Shown here: positions 18,690-26,478 of the stretch, in pieces
Layout of the letters: the number at the start of each line of letters is the position of its first letter
Numbering within the stretch: the stretch's first letter is position 1
Origin: JBEBSD01 sp040394475
Lineage (GTDB): Bacteria > Bacteroidota > Bacteroidia > Cytophagales > Spirosomataceae
Reading direction: 5' to 3'
Length of the DNA stretch: 62,370 nt
NCBI GenBank assembly: GCA_040394475.1
Contig: JBEBSD010000034.1
Span: forward strand, 1-62,370
The notes under the pieces: generated by a model
Seen by the model: the letters and a program-made list of their open reading frames with translations, nothing else
What the model was told of the DNA's origin: nothing
The model's database searches: none
Made by a program: the position numbers and the translations under genes

Positions 18690-19061
18690 TCAGCGATGTT
18701 GATCAATCAGGATCACATTGCCGTCGGGATCCGTTAGCATGATACTTCCGGGGCCGGATGTCTGTTCGTCTAGTTCGTGCTCCGGCACGATGCCCTTGTT
18801 TTTGAGCTGACGCTGGATGGCTCTGATATCGTCGAAGCTTTCGGTATTGCCGGCATCCTGGTCCCATCCGGGGTTAAAGGTGAGCATGGTATGCTCAAAC
18901 ATTCCCTGGAACAGACCGATCAGGGTACCCTCATTTTTCATAATGAGATAGTTCCTCGACAGGTCGCCGGCAAATACGGAAAAGCCCAGGTTTTCGTAGA
19001 ATTGTTTGGAAGCGTTAATGTCCCTGACACTAAGACTTACCGAAAATGCGCCCAGTTGCAT
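18690..19061 (-). CDS. VOC/glyoxalase-fold protein
   Basis: The protein has 123 residues from the ATG at 19061; the longer frame to 19148 runs back into the DoxX gene. The vicinal-oxygen-chelate pattern is visible as SVSLSVRDINASKQFYENLG at the N-terminus and SIMLTDPDGNVILIDQH at the C-terminus, with Glu/His-type metal ligands less obvious. Members include glyoxalases, dioxygenases and antibiotic-binding proteins. It is 28 bp downstream of a DoxX gene, a pairing also known for CatD-CatE (DoxX plus VOC-fold catechol dioxygenase) in Bacillus, although CatE is a longer two-domain enzyme. Confidence 0.85.
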   Translation of the reverse strand: MQLGAFSVSLSVRDINASKQFYENLGFSVFAGDLSRNYLIMKNEGTLIGLFQGMFEHTMLTFNPGWDQDAGNTESFDDIRAIQRQLKNKGIVPEHELDEQTSGPGSIMLTDPDGNVILIDQHR

Positions 19062-19089
19062 AGAAGTAGTGATTATATCGGTACGGATT

Positions 19090-19482
19090 TTACTTGCGCA
19101 GTAACTTGTCAACCGCAAAGGTATTGGAAGGATACCAGTGCAGTACAACTACCAAAAAGGCAGTATGGAGTAGCTGGGAGGGGATTGCTCCCCAGTTTTC
19201 GATCAGGCTGGTACCGGCAATGAGCAAAACCATCAGTAAGCCGGCGGCAAAAGCAGCCTGTCGGGTAAAGAGCCCGATGAGCAGCAGCAAACCGGTAACA
19301 AATTCGGCAAACACAATGAAATACCCAAACGGCAGCACAACAGCTGCCGGGAGAACCGACTGTTCGAAGCTCTCCACGGTACCCCGGGCAAAGGCTTCCA
19401 ATTTTGGAAGGCGTACCAAACCATGACCGAAAATAGTGGTGCCTATGGCAAGGCGGACCAGTAAGTAAGCGAGTGGATTCAT
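19090..19482 (-). CDS. DoxX family membrane protein
   Basis: This 130-residue inner-membrane protein has four hydrophobic segments (~5-20, 45-65, 70-90, 100-120). The DoxX pattern is clear: LVRLAIGTTIFGHGLVRL, then FVTGLLLLIGLFTRQAAFAAG. DoxX proteins are tied to quinone and thiol redox stress, for example CatD and MhqP-like proteins. It is first in a DoxX-VOC pair and preceded by two candidate -7 boxes at 19514-19539. Confidence 0.9.
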   Translation of the reverse strand: MNPLAYLLVRLAIGTTIFGHGLVRLPKLEAFARGTVESFEQSVLPAAVVLPFGYFIVFAEFVTGLLLLIGLFTRQAAFAAGLLMVLLIAGTSLIENWGAIPSQLLHTAFLVVVLHWYPSNTFAVDKLLRK

Positions 19483-19513
19483 TGTATTTGTTTTTAGAAT
19501 GACGTTGTGTCAG

Positions 19514-19539
19514 CAAAGATAATGCCTTTTCCAAATGTA
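19514..19539 (-). promoter_or_regulatory. Candidate -7 boxes for the DoxX-VOC pair
   Basis: On the minus strand, TACATTTG (19539-19532) and TATCTTTG (19521-19514) both match the Bacteroidota -7 consensus TAnnTTTG. The nearer one lies 31 bp upstream of the DoxX start. No well-spaced TTG -33 box was found. Confidence 0.5.
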
Positions 19540-19659
19540 CCCGCCTTCCGGGGCAGATACCCGTCATCGTTCCCTACAATGAGAACCCACATTCGCTCCC
19601 AGAGGGCGAAGCCTCCTTACGTTACCGCCCTGCACAAGCCCATCGCCGCTGCCCCCACG

Positions 19660-19935
19660 CTGATAGCTGTGAGCTCAGCTTCCTGGGTTCGACTCCTGGG
19701 TTCGACTTCTGGGTTCGACTTCGCTCACCCAACCACCCATCGTATTTGCTGATAGCCGATAGCCGAGTGCTGATAACCGTGGGCTCAGCTTCCTGGGTTC
19801 GACTCTGCTCACCCATCGTATTTGTCATTGCCGATAGCTGACAGCCGAGTGCTGATAGCTGTGGGCTCAGCTTCCTGGGTTCGACTCAGCTCACCCATCG
19901 TATTTTCCGATAGCTGATAGCTGACAGCCGATTTC
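19660..19935. repeat. Intergenic repeat island B, inverted relative to island A
   Basis: Copies of a unit containing GGGCTCAGCTTCCTGGGTTC, then GACT..GCTCACCCATCGTATT, start near 19671, 19781 and 19863 (steps of 110 and 82 bp). The first copy contains a local triplication of 13 bp (TCCTGGGTTCGAC, 19681-19719). Between them are TGATAGC/CGATAGC heptads. The core is the reverse complement of that in island A. I see nothing in 19540-19659 except a short lead-in, and no gene from 19483 to 19941. Confidence 0.85.
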
Positions 19936-19941
19936 CGACCG

Positions 19942-20805
19942 CTACTTCACACTATAAGTAACTTTACTGCTCTCCGGCAAGTCATTCAAATGCGGCATTT
20001 GTCCTTGCCGGTATTCCCGGTATAGGCGGATAATATCGTCCTGCGTATCCCCTATAAAAGGACCATGACTGACAACCGGTGCATGTTGAGGTTCACCCGC
20101 ATACAGGACAAAGCGAACGCCGTCCTCTCCGGCTTTGAAGGAGAGGACGCTTTCTCCGGATGATGCCGGTTGATCAAACCATGCGGTTTGTCCTTTTGCC
20201 ACGTTGGTTTCACCTGCCTTTACCGAACCTTCCAGCACGTAGATAAAACCATTATAAGACGCCGGAATCTCTTGTCCGGCTGCTGCCTCTTTACCTAATG
20301 TGAAATCCACCAGGGTAAAGCGGGTGTTGTTCTGCAGGGGTGAGGTGAGTCCCTGGCTGTTCCCGCTGTAAACCCTTATTTCACTGTTCACGGTTTTGCG
20401 GGTGGGCACATCTTCCAGCAGAATTTGCTGGAAAAAGGGAGCAGCCCATCTTTTTTCAGGAGGCAGTACCAGCCAGAGCTGCAAAATGCGCATTTGTGTC
20501 CGCGCAGTGATTTCTTCGGTATGTACAATCCCTTTTCCGGCTGTCATGACCTCAAGACTACCGGTCTTAAAGGTCGTTTCATCTCCCTGCAGCACCAGGG
20601 TAACGGTTTCAAACCCCGCGTGAGGGTGTGGTCCGCCTGCCGGCGGGCCGCCCGGTAAATCCAGGTTGTCGTCCATAAGCAGAAGGAACGGGTCGGTTTG
20701 CTTAAAATTGCTGCCGTCGATAATTGCTGCAGCCAAATGTCCCTGACCCAGAAAACCCTGGTGCAGCGGGCTGCTGCTGATGCGTGCTATTTTTCGCTGT
20801 ATCAT
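19942..20805 (-). CDS. Pirin family protein
   Basis: This 287-residue bicupin has the pirin signature in the N-terminal domain: PFLLLMDD, then PHPHAGFETVTLVLQGD with metal-binding His residues, and GIVHTEE. The C-terminal cupin covers ~165-280. Bacterial pirins are metal-dependent, some with quercetin dioxygenase activity, and many respond to oxidative or electrophile stress. It is 37 bp downstream of a DoxX gene and forms a pair with it, divergent from an HxlR regulator. Confidence 0.93.
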   Translation of the reverse strand: MIQRKIARISSSPLHQGFLGQGHLAAAIIDGSNFKQTDPFLLLMDDNLDLPGGPPAGGPHPHAGFETVTLVLQGDETTFKTGSLEVMTAGKGIVHTEEITARTQMRILQLWLVLPPEKRWAAPFFQQILLEDVPTRKTVNSEIRVYSGNSQGLTSPLQNNTRFTLVDFTLGKEAAAGQEIPASYNGFIYVLEGSVKAGETNVAKGQTAWFDQPASSGESVLSFKAGEDGVRFVLYAGEPQHAPVVSHGPFIGDTQDDIIRLYREYRQGQMPHLNDLPESSKVTYSVK

Positions 20806-20842
20806 TTTAAAAGTAGTTTGAATGAGAAGACCAATCGGGTCC

Positions 20843-21238
20843 TTAACTTTTTTGCGTTTGTGGTAGCTGCCGCTGTGGTAACAGCCGCTGGCGCAATTCC
20901 GGAAACCGGATCACCGCAGTGATCCAGATCAGCGCCTGGATGCCAACGGCCATCACGATGGGCTGCTGATGCTGCAGATGGGTAACGATAGCGCCGCCCA
21001 TGTAGGCGATCAGCAGGAGCGCCCCCACAACACCCGTGCGAGGCACGATGAAGAGAATAAGCGAAATGATTTCAATAACGCCTATCAGACGATACGTGCC
21101 GGCATCCAGTCCGACTGAAGCTGCCTGTGCAATTGCTGTTTCATTCTGGGTGAGTTTCAGAAAGGCACTCATGGCTAATAAAAGGGCCAATACTGCGGTG
21201 AGTATCCAACCTGTTCTTGTAATTACTTTCTTTGACAT
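20843..21238 (-). CDS. DoxX-like membrane protein
   Basis: The protein has 131 residues from the ATG at 21238 (MSKKVITRTGWILTAVLALL); the upstream in-frame extension crosses the promoter and repeat region and is rejected. It has four membrane segments with the DoxX-like pattern SAFLKLTQ, GTYRLIGVIEIISLILFIVP and GALLLIAYMGGAIVTHLQH. It is the first gene of a DoxX-pirin pair, with a candidate -7 box 30 bp upstream. The divergent HxlR gene probably regulates it. Confidence 0.88.
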   Translation of the reverse strand: MSKKVITRTGWILTAVLALLLAMSAFLKLTQNETAIAQAASVGLDAGTYRLIGVIEIISLILFIVPRTGVVGALLLIAYMGGAIVTHLQHQQPIVMAVGIQALIWITAVIRFPELRQRLLPQRQLPQTQKS

Positions 21239-21268
21239 AACAATAGTATAATTTTCGTAAATGATTTT

Positions 21269-21298
21269 GCAAAGGTATAGCGGAATGGTATATATTTG
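21269..21298. promoter_or_regulatory. Divergent promoter pair for hxlR-like and DoxX genes
   Basis: On the plus strand, TATATTTG (21291-21298) has TTTG at 21266-21269, 21 bp upstream, a good -33/-7 spacing for the HxlR gene. On the minus strand, TACCTTTG (21276-21269) is a -7 match for the DoxX gene. The two promoters overlap, so one regulator bound here could control both directions. Confidence 0.65.
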
Positions 21299-21305
21299 TA
21301 ATCTG

Positions 21306-21339
21306 TTACAAAAAGGATACCGATTACAAAAAGGATACC
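21306..21339 (+). promoter_or_regulatory. Two 16-bp direct repeats before hxlR-like gene, probable operator
   Basis: TTACAAAAAGGATACC occurs exactly at 21306-21321 and 21324-21339, an 18-bp step, and the second copy abuts the ATG. They lie just after the predicted start of the HxlR transcript. Tandem sites here suit autoregulation by the HxlR protein. Confidence 0.6.
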
Positions 21340-21681
21340 ATGCATTCAATAGAAACATGTAAAAAAGCGAAACTTGCCATCCAGGATACACTGGATGTGG
21401 TAGGCGGCAAATGGAAACTGGTCCTGCTGATGATCTTGATGGATGGCAAAAAAAGGTTCAGGGAGCTGTCGAGGGAAGCCGGCATTACACCTCGTATTTT
21501 ATCGAAGGAGTTGCAGGAGCTGGAAATGAACGGCCTGGTGAGCCGGACTGTCTGCGACACCAAACCGATAACGGTCGAATATGCAGTTACACCCTACAGC
21601 GAAACATTAAAGGAAGCATTGAATGCGCTGGAAAGTTGGGGGAAGCAGCATCGCCGGAAAATCATCGGTGAACAAGCGTAA
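21340..21681 (+). CDS. HxlR-family (DUF24) transcriptional regulator
   Basis: This 113-residue winged-helix regulator has the HxlR pattern: CKKAKLAIQDTLDVVGGKWK at the N-terminus, LLMILMDGKKRFRELSR, and ITPRILSKELQELEMNGLVS as the recognition wing. Cys7 occupies the position of the conserved N-terminal redox Cys in YodB/CatR/HypR-type sensors of quinones and disulfide stress. It is divergent from DoxX-pirin and probably represses it and itself through the repeats upstream. Redox control is inference from family and neighbours. Confidence 0.93.
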   Translation: MHSIETCKKAKLAIQDTLDVVGGKWKLVLLMILMDGKKRFRELSREAGITPRILSKELQELEMNGLVSRTVCDTKPITVEYAVTPYSETLKEALNALESWGKQHRRKIIGEQA

Positions 21682-21868
21682 GGAGGGCGTTCAAAAGCGG
21701 CTTATGTGATCGTTATTCCGGCTATTTTGGTAATTTCGCCTTTGGTGGAGCGGTTGGTCCGGTTGCTTGTCGTTAAAAGTAACAAGTCTATGGTCTCCGT
21801 TCGGAATGCCGGTGGATAGCAAAAAGCTACGCCGGTTTCGTTAAAACAGCTGTTAAGCATCAACAAAA

Positions 21869-23110
21869 ATGAAAAGAGTAGTCATAACAGGATTGGGAAC
21901 CGTTAACCCGTTAGGGAACGACGTAGCAACATTTTGGAACAATGCGATCCATGCCAAAAGCAGTGCGGGGATCATTACGCGGTTTGACGCATCACTGTTC
22001 AGGACGCAGATTGCCTGCGAGGTAAAAGACTTTGATCCGGGAAAATACCTGAATCGTAACGAAATCAAGCGGAGTGATTTGTTTACACAGTATGCCCTGT
22101 ACAGCGCGTCGCAGGCGCTGGAAGATTCAGGATTGGATACCTCCCGGACAGACCCTTTTGAAATGGGCGTTGTCTGGGGAGTCGGCCAGGGCGGTATGGA
22201 AACATTTGAAGCTGAAGTGACGGATTATGTGAAAGGAAATTTCCAACCCCGTTTCAGCCCGTTCTTTATTCCGAGACTAATCGTCAACATGGCTTCCGGG
22301 ATGATTTCGATGAAATTCGGATTACAGGGAATTAACTATACGACGGTTTCGGCGTGCGCCAGTTCCAATACCGCGATTATGGATGCTTTTAATTACATCC
22401 GGCTCGGCAAGGCCAGCGTTGTGGTTACCGGCGGATCGGAAGCTCCCGTCACTCCGGCCTGTCTGGGTGGTTTTTCATCGATGAAAGCCATGTCGGCCAG
22501 AAATCAGGATCCGCTTACGGCAAGCCGGCCGTTTGACCAGGATCGTGATGGCTTTGTGATGGGGGAGGGGGCCGGAGCGTTGGTACTGGAAGAATATGAA
22601 CACGCCAGGAAAAGAGGGGCAAAAATTTATGCAGAGCTGGCAGGCGCTTCGATGACAGCGGATGCTTATCATATGACGTCACCGCATCCTGAAGGAGTGG
22701 GCGCCGCCAGGGCCATGCAGTTGGCGTTAACAGAAGCCCGGGTAGAGAGTTCCCGGCTGGACTACCTGAATCTCCATGCAACTTCTACGCCAATCGGCGA
22801 TATCAGTGAGCTGAATGCGGTTCAAAAGGTGTTTAAAGGATCGGCAAACCTGCGGGTGAGCTCCACTAAATCCATGACCGGGCATTTGCTGGGAGCAGCG
22901 GGTGCGATTGAAGCGATCCTGGCCGTTAAATCTATTACCGAAAATATCATCCCGCCCACGATCAACATCGAAAGGTTGGATCCGGCTATCCCGGAGGGGA
23001 TTCAGATCGTAGTAGCTGCTGCAATAGAAAGGACTACCGACACCGCGATGAGCAATGCCTTTGGCTTTGGCGGGCACAATTCGAGTGTGGTGTTTAAGAA
23101 GTTTCAATAG
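21869..23110 (+). CDS. fabF: Beta-ketoacyl-ACP synthase II
   Basis: This 413-residue condensing enzyme elongates acyl-ACP with malonyl-ACP in fatty-acid synthesis. The catalytic triad is intact: Cys163 (TVSACASSNT), His303 (LHATSTPIGD) and His339 (KSMTGHLLGAAG). The length and GFGGHNSSVVF end are standard. It stands alone, without acpP or other fab genes, so it may be a second copy of the enzyme besides one in a fab cluster elsewhere. The neighbours on both sides are unrelated in function. Confidence 0.93.
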   Translation: MKRVVITGLGTVNPLGNDVATFWNNAIHAKSSAGIITRFDASLFRTQIACEVKDFDPGKYLNRNEIKRSDLFTQYALYSASQALEDSGLDTSRTDPFEMGVVWGVGQGGMETFEAEVTDYVKGNFQPRFSPFFIPRLIVNMASGMISMKFGLQGINYTTVSACASSNTAIMDAFNYIRLGKASVVVTGGSEAPVTPACLGGFSSMKAMSARNQDPLTASRPFDQDRDGFVMGEGAGALVLEEYEHARKRGAKIYAELAGASMTADAYHMTSPHPEGVGAARAMQLALTEARVESSRLDYLNLHATSTPIGDISELNAVQKVFKGSANLRVSSTKSMTGHLLGAAGAIEAILAVKSITENIIPPTINIERLDPAIPEGIQIVVAAAIERTTDTAMSNAFGFGGHNSSVVFKKFQ

Positions 23111-23140
23111 ACCATCGTTCGACAAAGGATCGTAACGGGC

Positions 23141-24577
23141 TTACTGGCTGTCAAAAGGGAAAATGGCGGAGGGCCGGTGTGCTTCGCGCATGAGTTTCCG
23201 GAACTGCCGGACTTTTTTGGGGTATTTGCCGGCCAGGTTTGAGGTTTCGCCGGGATCTGCTACTACGTCATAGAGCTCAAACGGGCCTTCCGGGTTTTTC
23301 CGGGCGTTGAGCAGTACCCCTTTCCAGTTATCCTGACGCACCGCCTGCTTTCCGCCTTGTTCATGAAATTCCCAGTACAGGTAAGCATGTTGCTTTTGTT
23401 TTCCTTTCCCGATCAGGGCAGCTGTAAAGGAAATTCCGTCAAGGCCTGCCGGCGCTTCTGCTCCCGCCAGTTCTGCAAACGTGGGCAACAGGTCCCAGAA
23501 AGCCCCCATGTAGGAACTGGTAGTACCCGGTTTGATCACGCCGGGCCACCTGGCGGCAAAGGGTTCCCGGATGCCGCCTTCATAGAGGTCTCTTTTGACG
23601 CCCCTGAAGCCGCCGCCGCTATGAAAAAAGTCAGGATCGGCTCCTCCTTCCACATGCGGCCCGTTATCGCTGGTGAAAATGATCAGTGTATTTTGATCCA
23701 ACCCTTTTGCCTTCAGTTGCTCCATGACCTGGCCCACGTACAGGTCAAGCCGCGCAACCATTGCCGCAAAAGTTGCACGGGGATATTCTTGTGACGTGTA
23801 ACCCCCCGGCAAGGCATCCGGGCCATAGTCGTTGCCCTTGTGGGGCTTTTCTTCAAATTTTCCTTTGTAATAGTGGAAAATGCTATCGTCCGGAACAAGC
23901 AGTTCGGCATGCGGCAGGATGTAGGGGAGGAACAAAAAGAAGGGCTCCCCGTCTGTACGGCTGTCGATAAATTCCAGGGCCTGTTGCTGAATGAGGTCAG
24001 GTGCATATTCTTTATTCTCCAGCAGGTTTTTGTTTCCTTCCAGAACTATTTGCTGCTGGTTGTCCCAAAGGTGAGCGGGGTAATAGCGGTGTGCAAGGCC
24101 CTGGCAGTTATAACCGAAAAAACGGTCGAATCCCTGGCGGTTCGGATCTCCCTCCGAACCTACCGGCCCCAGCCCCCATTTTCCGAAAGCACCCGTTGCG
24201 TACCCGGCCGTTTTCAGGACTTCGGCGAGGGTCACCACAGAATCTGCAATCGGCTGCTGGCCTTCCGGTTTAACACTTTTGTTGGAGCGGATAAAAGTAT
24301 GCCCTGTATGATAGCCGCTCATCAGCGACGAGCGCGAGGGGGCGCAAACGGTTGTTCCGGCATAAAACTGGCTGAATTGCATACCCTCTGCCGCCAGGCG
24401 GTCAATATGGGGCGTTTTGATGTGTCGCTGACCATTGAAACCCACATCGCCATACCCCAGGTCATCTGCCAGGATCAAAACAATATTAGGGCGCAACGCT
24501 CCCGCTTTCTGGCCGGATGCCACTCCTCCCCAAAAAACGCCGCCCCCGAGGGCGAGTAGTAAACATGATAGTTTCAT
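23141..24577 (-). CDS. Exported arylsulfatase-type sulfatase 1
   Basis: This 478-residue S1-type sulfatase has a signal peptide (~1-23). Metal-binding residues are in ILADDLGYGD (Asp38-Asp39). The formylglycine signature VCAPSRSSLMSG has Cys78, which must be converted by a maturation enzyme not encoded in this window. GKWGLG follows, with later metal ligands in IIFTSDNGPH. It removes sulfate esters from a sulfated compound, probably in the periplasm. It looks closest to arylsulfatase A/GALNS-like enzymes; the exact substrate is unknown. It is last in the sulfatase run and separated from sulfatase 2 by repeat island C. Confidence 0.93.
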   Translation of the reverse strand: MKLSCLLLALGGGVFWGGVASGQKAGALRPNIVLILADDLGYGDVGFNGQRHIKTPHIDRLAAEGMQFSQFYAGTTVCAPSRSSLMSGYHTGHTFIRSNKSVKPEGQQPIADSVVTLAEVLKTAGYATGAFGKWGLGPVGSEGDPNRQGFDRFFGYNCQGLAHRYYPAHLWDNQQQIVLEGNKNLLENKEYAPDLIQQQALEFIDSRTDGEPFFLFLPYILPHAELLVPDDSIFHYYKGKFEEKPHKGNDYGPDALPGGYTSQEYPRATFAAMVARLDLYVGQVMEQLKAKGLDQNTLIIFTSDNGPHVEGGADPDFFHSGGGFRGVKRDLYEGGIREPFAARWPGVIKPGTTSSYMGAFWDLLPTFAELAGAEAPAGLDGISFTAALIGKGKQKQHAYLYWEFHEQGGKQAVRQDNWKGVLLNARKNPEGPFELYDVVADPGETSNLAGKYPKKVRQFRKLMREAHRPSAIFPFDSQ

Positions 24578-24593
24578 TTGTATGGGGTTGTGG

Positions 24594-24725
24594 ATGAGTT
24601 ATGAGTTATGAATTATGAGTTATGAATTCGCTAATCGATGTGCGGATTATAGTCAGCAGGCTGATAGCTGATCTCCGATAGCTAACACCTAACACCTAAC
24701 ACCTAAAACCCCAAACCTCCTACCT
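24594..24725. repeat. Intergenic repeat island C of heptad arrays
   Basis: Five heptads ATGAGTT/ATGAATT run without gaps (24594-24628). A GATAGCTGAT/CCGATAGC stretch follows (24662-24682), then AACACCT x3 (24684-24704) decaying into related heptads up to the stop codon of sulfatase 2. The ACACCTA heptad is the reverse complement of that in island A, and the GATAGC type is shared with islands A and B. Confidence 0.85.
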
Positions 24726-26204
24726 AAACAGCCCGGTATCGCCTTTTTTCCAGGTTTTTTCAAGTTGCCGGGTTATGTCCGGATGATCGGCGGCGATATT
24801 GTGGTTTTCGTTCGGGTCGGAAAGGTGATCGTATAATTCGGTGACCGGTCCGCTTTCCCTGAAATACCGGGTATAACGGTAACGGTCTGTCCGTACTGTG
24901 ATACCCCGGTTATAGTAACTATAGGCTGCATTGTCCCATGGCGTTTCGTTGGTATCCGCTAAAAGGCCGGCGAAACTTTTGCCGTCTCCTGCCGGATATG
25001 ACCGGATCCCGCACAGTTCCATGAGCGTAGGATAGATGTCAACCGAGCTTATGACCTGGCTGATGACCTTTCCGCCCTTCATGCCGGGCGCCTTTGTTAG
25101 GAAGACGCTTCGCAATGATTGGTCAAAAATAGTATGTTTTCCCCAAACACGGTAATCCCCGAGGTGCCAGCCGTGATCTCCCCACACGACAACGATGGTA
25201 TTTTCGGCAAGTCCCAGGGCATCCAATTGATCTAATACCTTCCCCACCTGGGCGTCGGTGTAGCTGATCGCAGCATAATAGGCATGCCTGAGCTTACGGG
25301 CATAGGCATCTGAAACGGGTTTGTCGAGGGAGGCTTTTTCTTCGCCCAGCTGGTAATGATTGAATTCCTTGCTGGCGTGCAGGCTGGCCGGATCGACATT
25401 TTCCGGGATGTCCGGGGAGGGAGTCAGCGTGATTTCAGATTCGTCGTACAGGTCCCAGTATTTTTTGGGGGCAGTAAAGGGGAGATGGGGCTTGAAAAAG
25501 CCGACCCCCAGGAAAAAAGGCTGGTCGCTGCCCGCCAGTTCCTGTAGTTTTTTAACGGCAAGCTGTGCGGTAAGGCCATCCGGATAGCTGTTGTCGCCGA
25601 CCTCAGCGTTCTCGTAAGGTTTAACGGCGGCTTTTTTATCCTGGCGGTTCGAGCCGTCGGCATATCCGAAGAAGGCATTCCAGCCCGTTTTCCATTTCCC
25701 CGGGTCAAACAGCATCTCGTCCCAGCTGTACGGGAGCTCCAGCCGGTCGCTTCTGGGCTCGGTATACCCGTAGACATAACCGTCGGCGGAATGACTGATT
25801 TTGCCGATTCCTACCGTGTAGTACCCGTTCCGTCGCAGGTTATCGATAAAGGTTTCCGGTACGTCCGTTCTGGGTTTCCCGGACAGTTGCTTTTCGATGG
25901 CTGAATTCTGTATTTCAACAGGATCTCTGGGCAACCTGCCTGTCAGCAGGCTGTAGCGGGACGCCCCGCAGGTCGGCTGGGTGACAAACTGGTTGGTAAA
26001 CAGCGCCCCCTGGCTTGCCAGCCGGTCCAGATTTGGGGAATGCACGAGCGGATTGCCATACGCTTTTAAATCCGGACGCAGGTCGTCTATACAGATGAAG
26101 AGGACATTCGGTTTCGGGGCAGACGTATCTGCTGCTCTTGTCATCAGGAAAAGGCAGCCGACCGTCAGGCCGGCAAAGCCAATAAAGATACTCTTTTTGA
26201 ACAT
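24720..26204 (-). CDS. Exported sulfatase 2 (iduronate-2-sulfatase-like)
   Basis: This 494-residue sulfatase has a signal peptide to ~25. Metal ligands are in FICIDDLRPDL (Asp40-Asp41), and the formylglycine site is TCGASRYSLLTGR with Cys79 in the C-x-A-x-R form. GIGKISH, HLPFTAPKKYW and VVWGDHGWHLGDY match iduronate-2-sulfatase-like enzymes. It probably acts in the periplasm on a sulfated glycan. It lies 63 bp downstream of the frameshifted remnant, within the minus-strand locus headed by the sigma factor. Confidence 0.93.
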   Translation of the reverse strand: MFKKSIFIGFAGLTVGCLFLMTRAADTSAPKPNVLFICIDDLRPDLKAYGNPLVHSPNLDRLASQGALFTNQFVTQPTCGASRYSLLTGRLPRDPVEIQNSAIEKQLSGKPRTDVPETFIDNLRRNGYYTVGIGKISHSADGYVYGYTEPRSDRLELPYSWDEMLFDPGKWKTGWNAFFGYADGSNRQDKKAAVKPYENAEVGDNSYPDGLTAQLAVKKLQELAGSDQPFFLGVGFFKPHLPFTAPKKYWDLYDESEITLTPSPDIPENVDPASLHASKEFNHYQLGEEKASLDKPVSDAYARKLRHAYYAAISYTDAQVGKVLDQLDALGLAENTIVVVWGDHGWHLGDYRVWGKHTIFDQSLRSVFLTKAPGMKGGKVISQVISSVDIYPTLMELCGIRSYPAGDGKSFAGLLADTNETPWDNAAYSYYNRGITVRTDRYRYTRYFRESGPVTELYDHLSDPNENHNIAADHPDITRQLEKTWKKGDTGLFR

Positions 26205-26267
26205 AGGATCTTGAACGGTTTGATTACACTATTAATTCGCACACAAACCGGCAGCTGATCAATAATA

Positions 26268-26478
26268 TTATTTGGTATAAATATACTGATTTTCATGATC
26301 TCCCCATTGAGAATTGGTCCCTAATTGGAATCCCCAGGCCGTGGTCGTATAAATAGTACGGATACTCCGTTCTGCCAGATCGATCAGGCAGATTCCTGTA
26401 GCACGACCATAGTCCGGGTGCTGACAGGATAGCGGTCAGGCCGGCAGAAGTTTTTGATAAAAATTCCCTTCTCTTCAC
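26268..26478 (-). pseudogene. Frameshifted, truncated remnant of a Tat-signal secreted protein
   Basis: A GTG at 26478 overlaps the sulfatase 3 stop (GTGA) and opens a frame with a clean Tat/lipoprotein-like signal, MKRREFLSKTSAGLTAI, then LSAPGLWSC. This frame ends at the TGA near 26293. The adjacent frame reads without stop from QHPDYGRATGICLIDLAE through TTTAWGFQLGTNSQWGDHEN to a stop at 26268-26270. That text looks like real coding sequence of a secreted beta-propeller-type protein. The two halves overlap in different frames, so a deletion or frameshift joined them and the rest of the gene is lost. I cannot name the parent family with certainty. Confidence 0.65.

Noticed and set aside
19660..19935. 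Minus- and plus-strand open frames in island B
   Set aside because: They encode repeats of the DNA units only and have no recognisable protein pattern.
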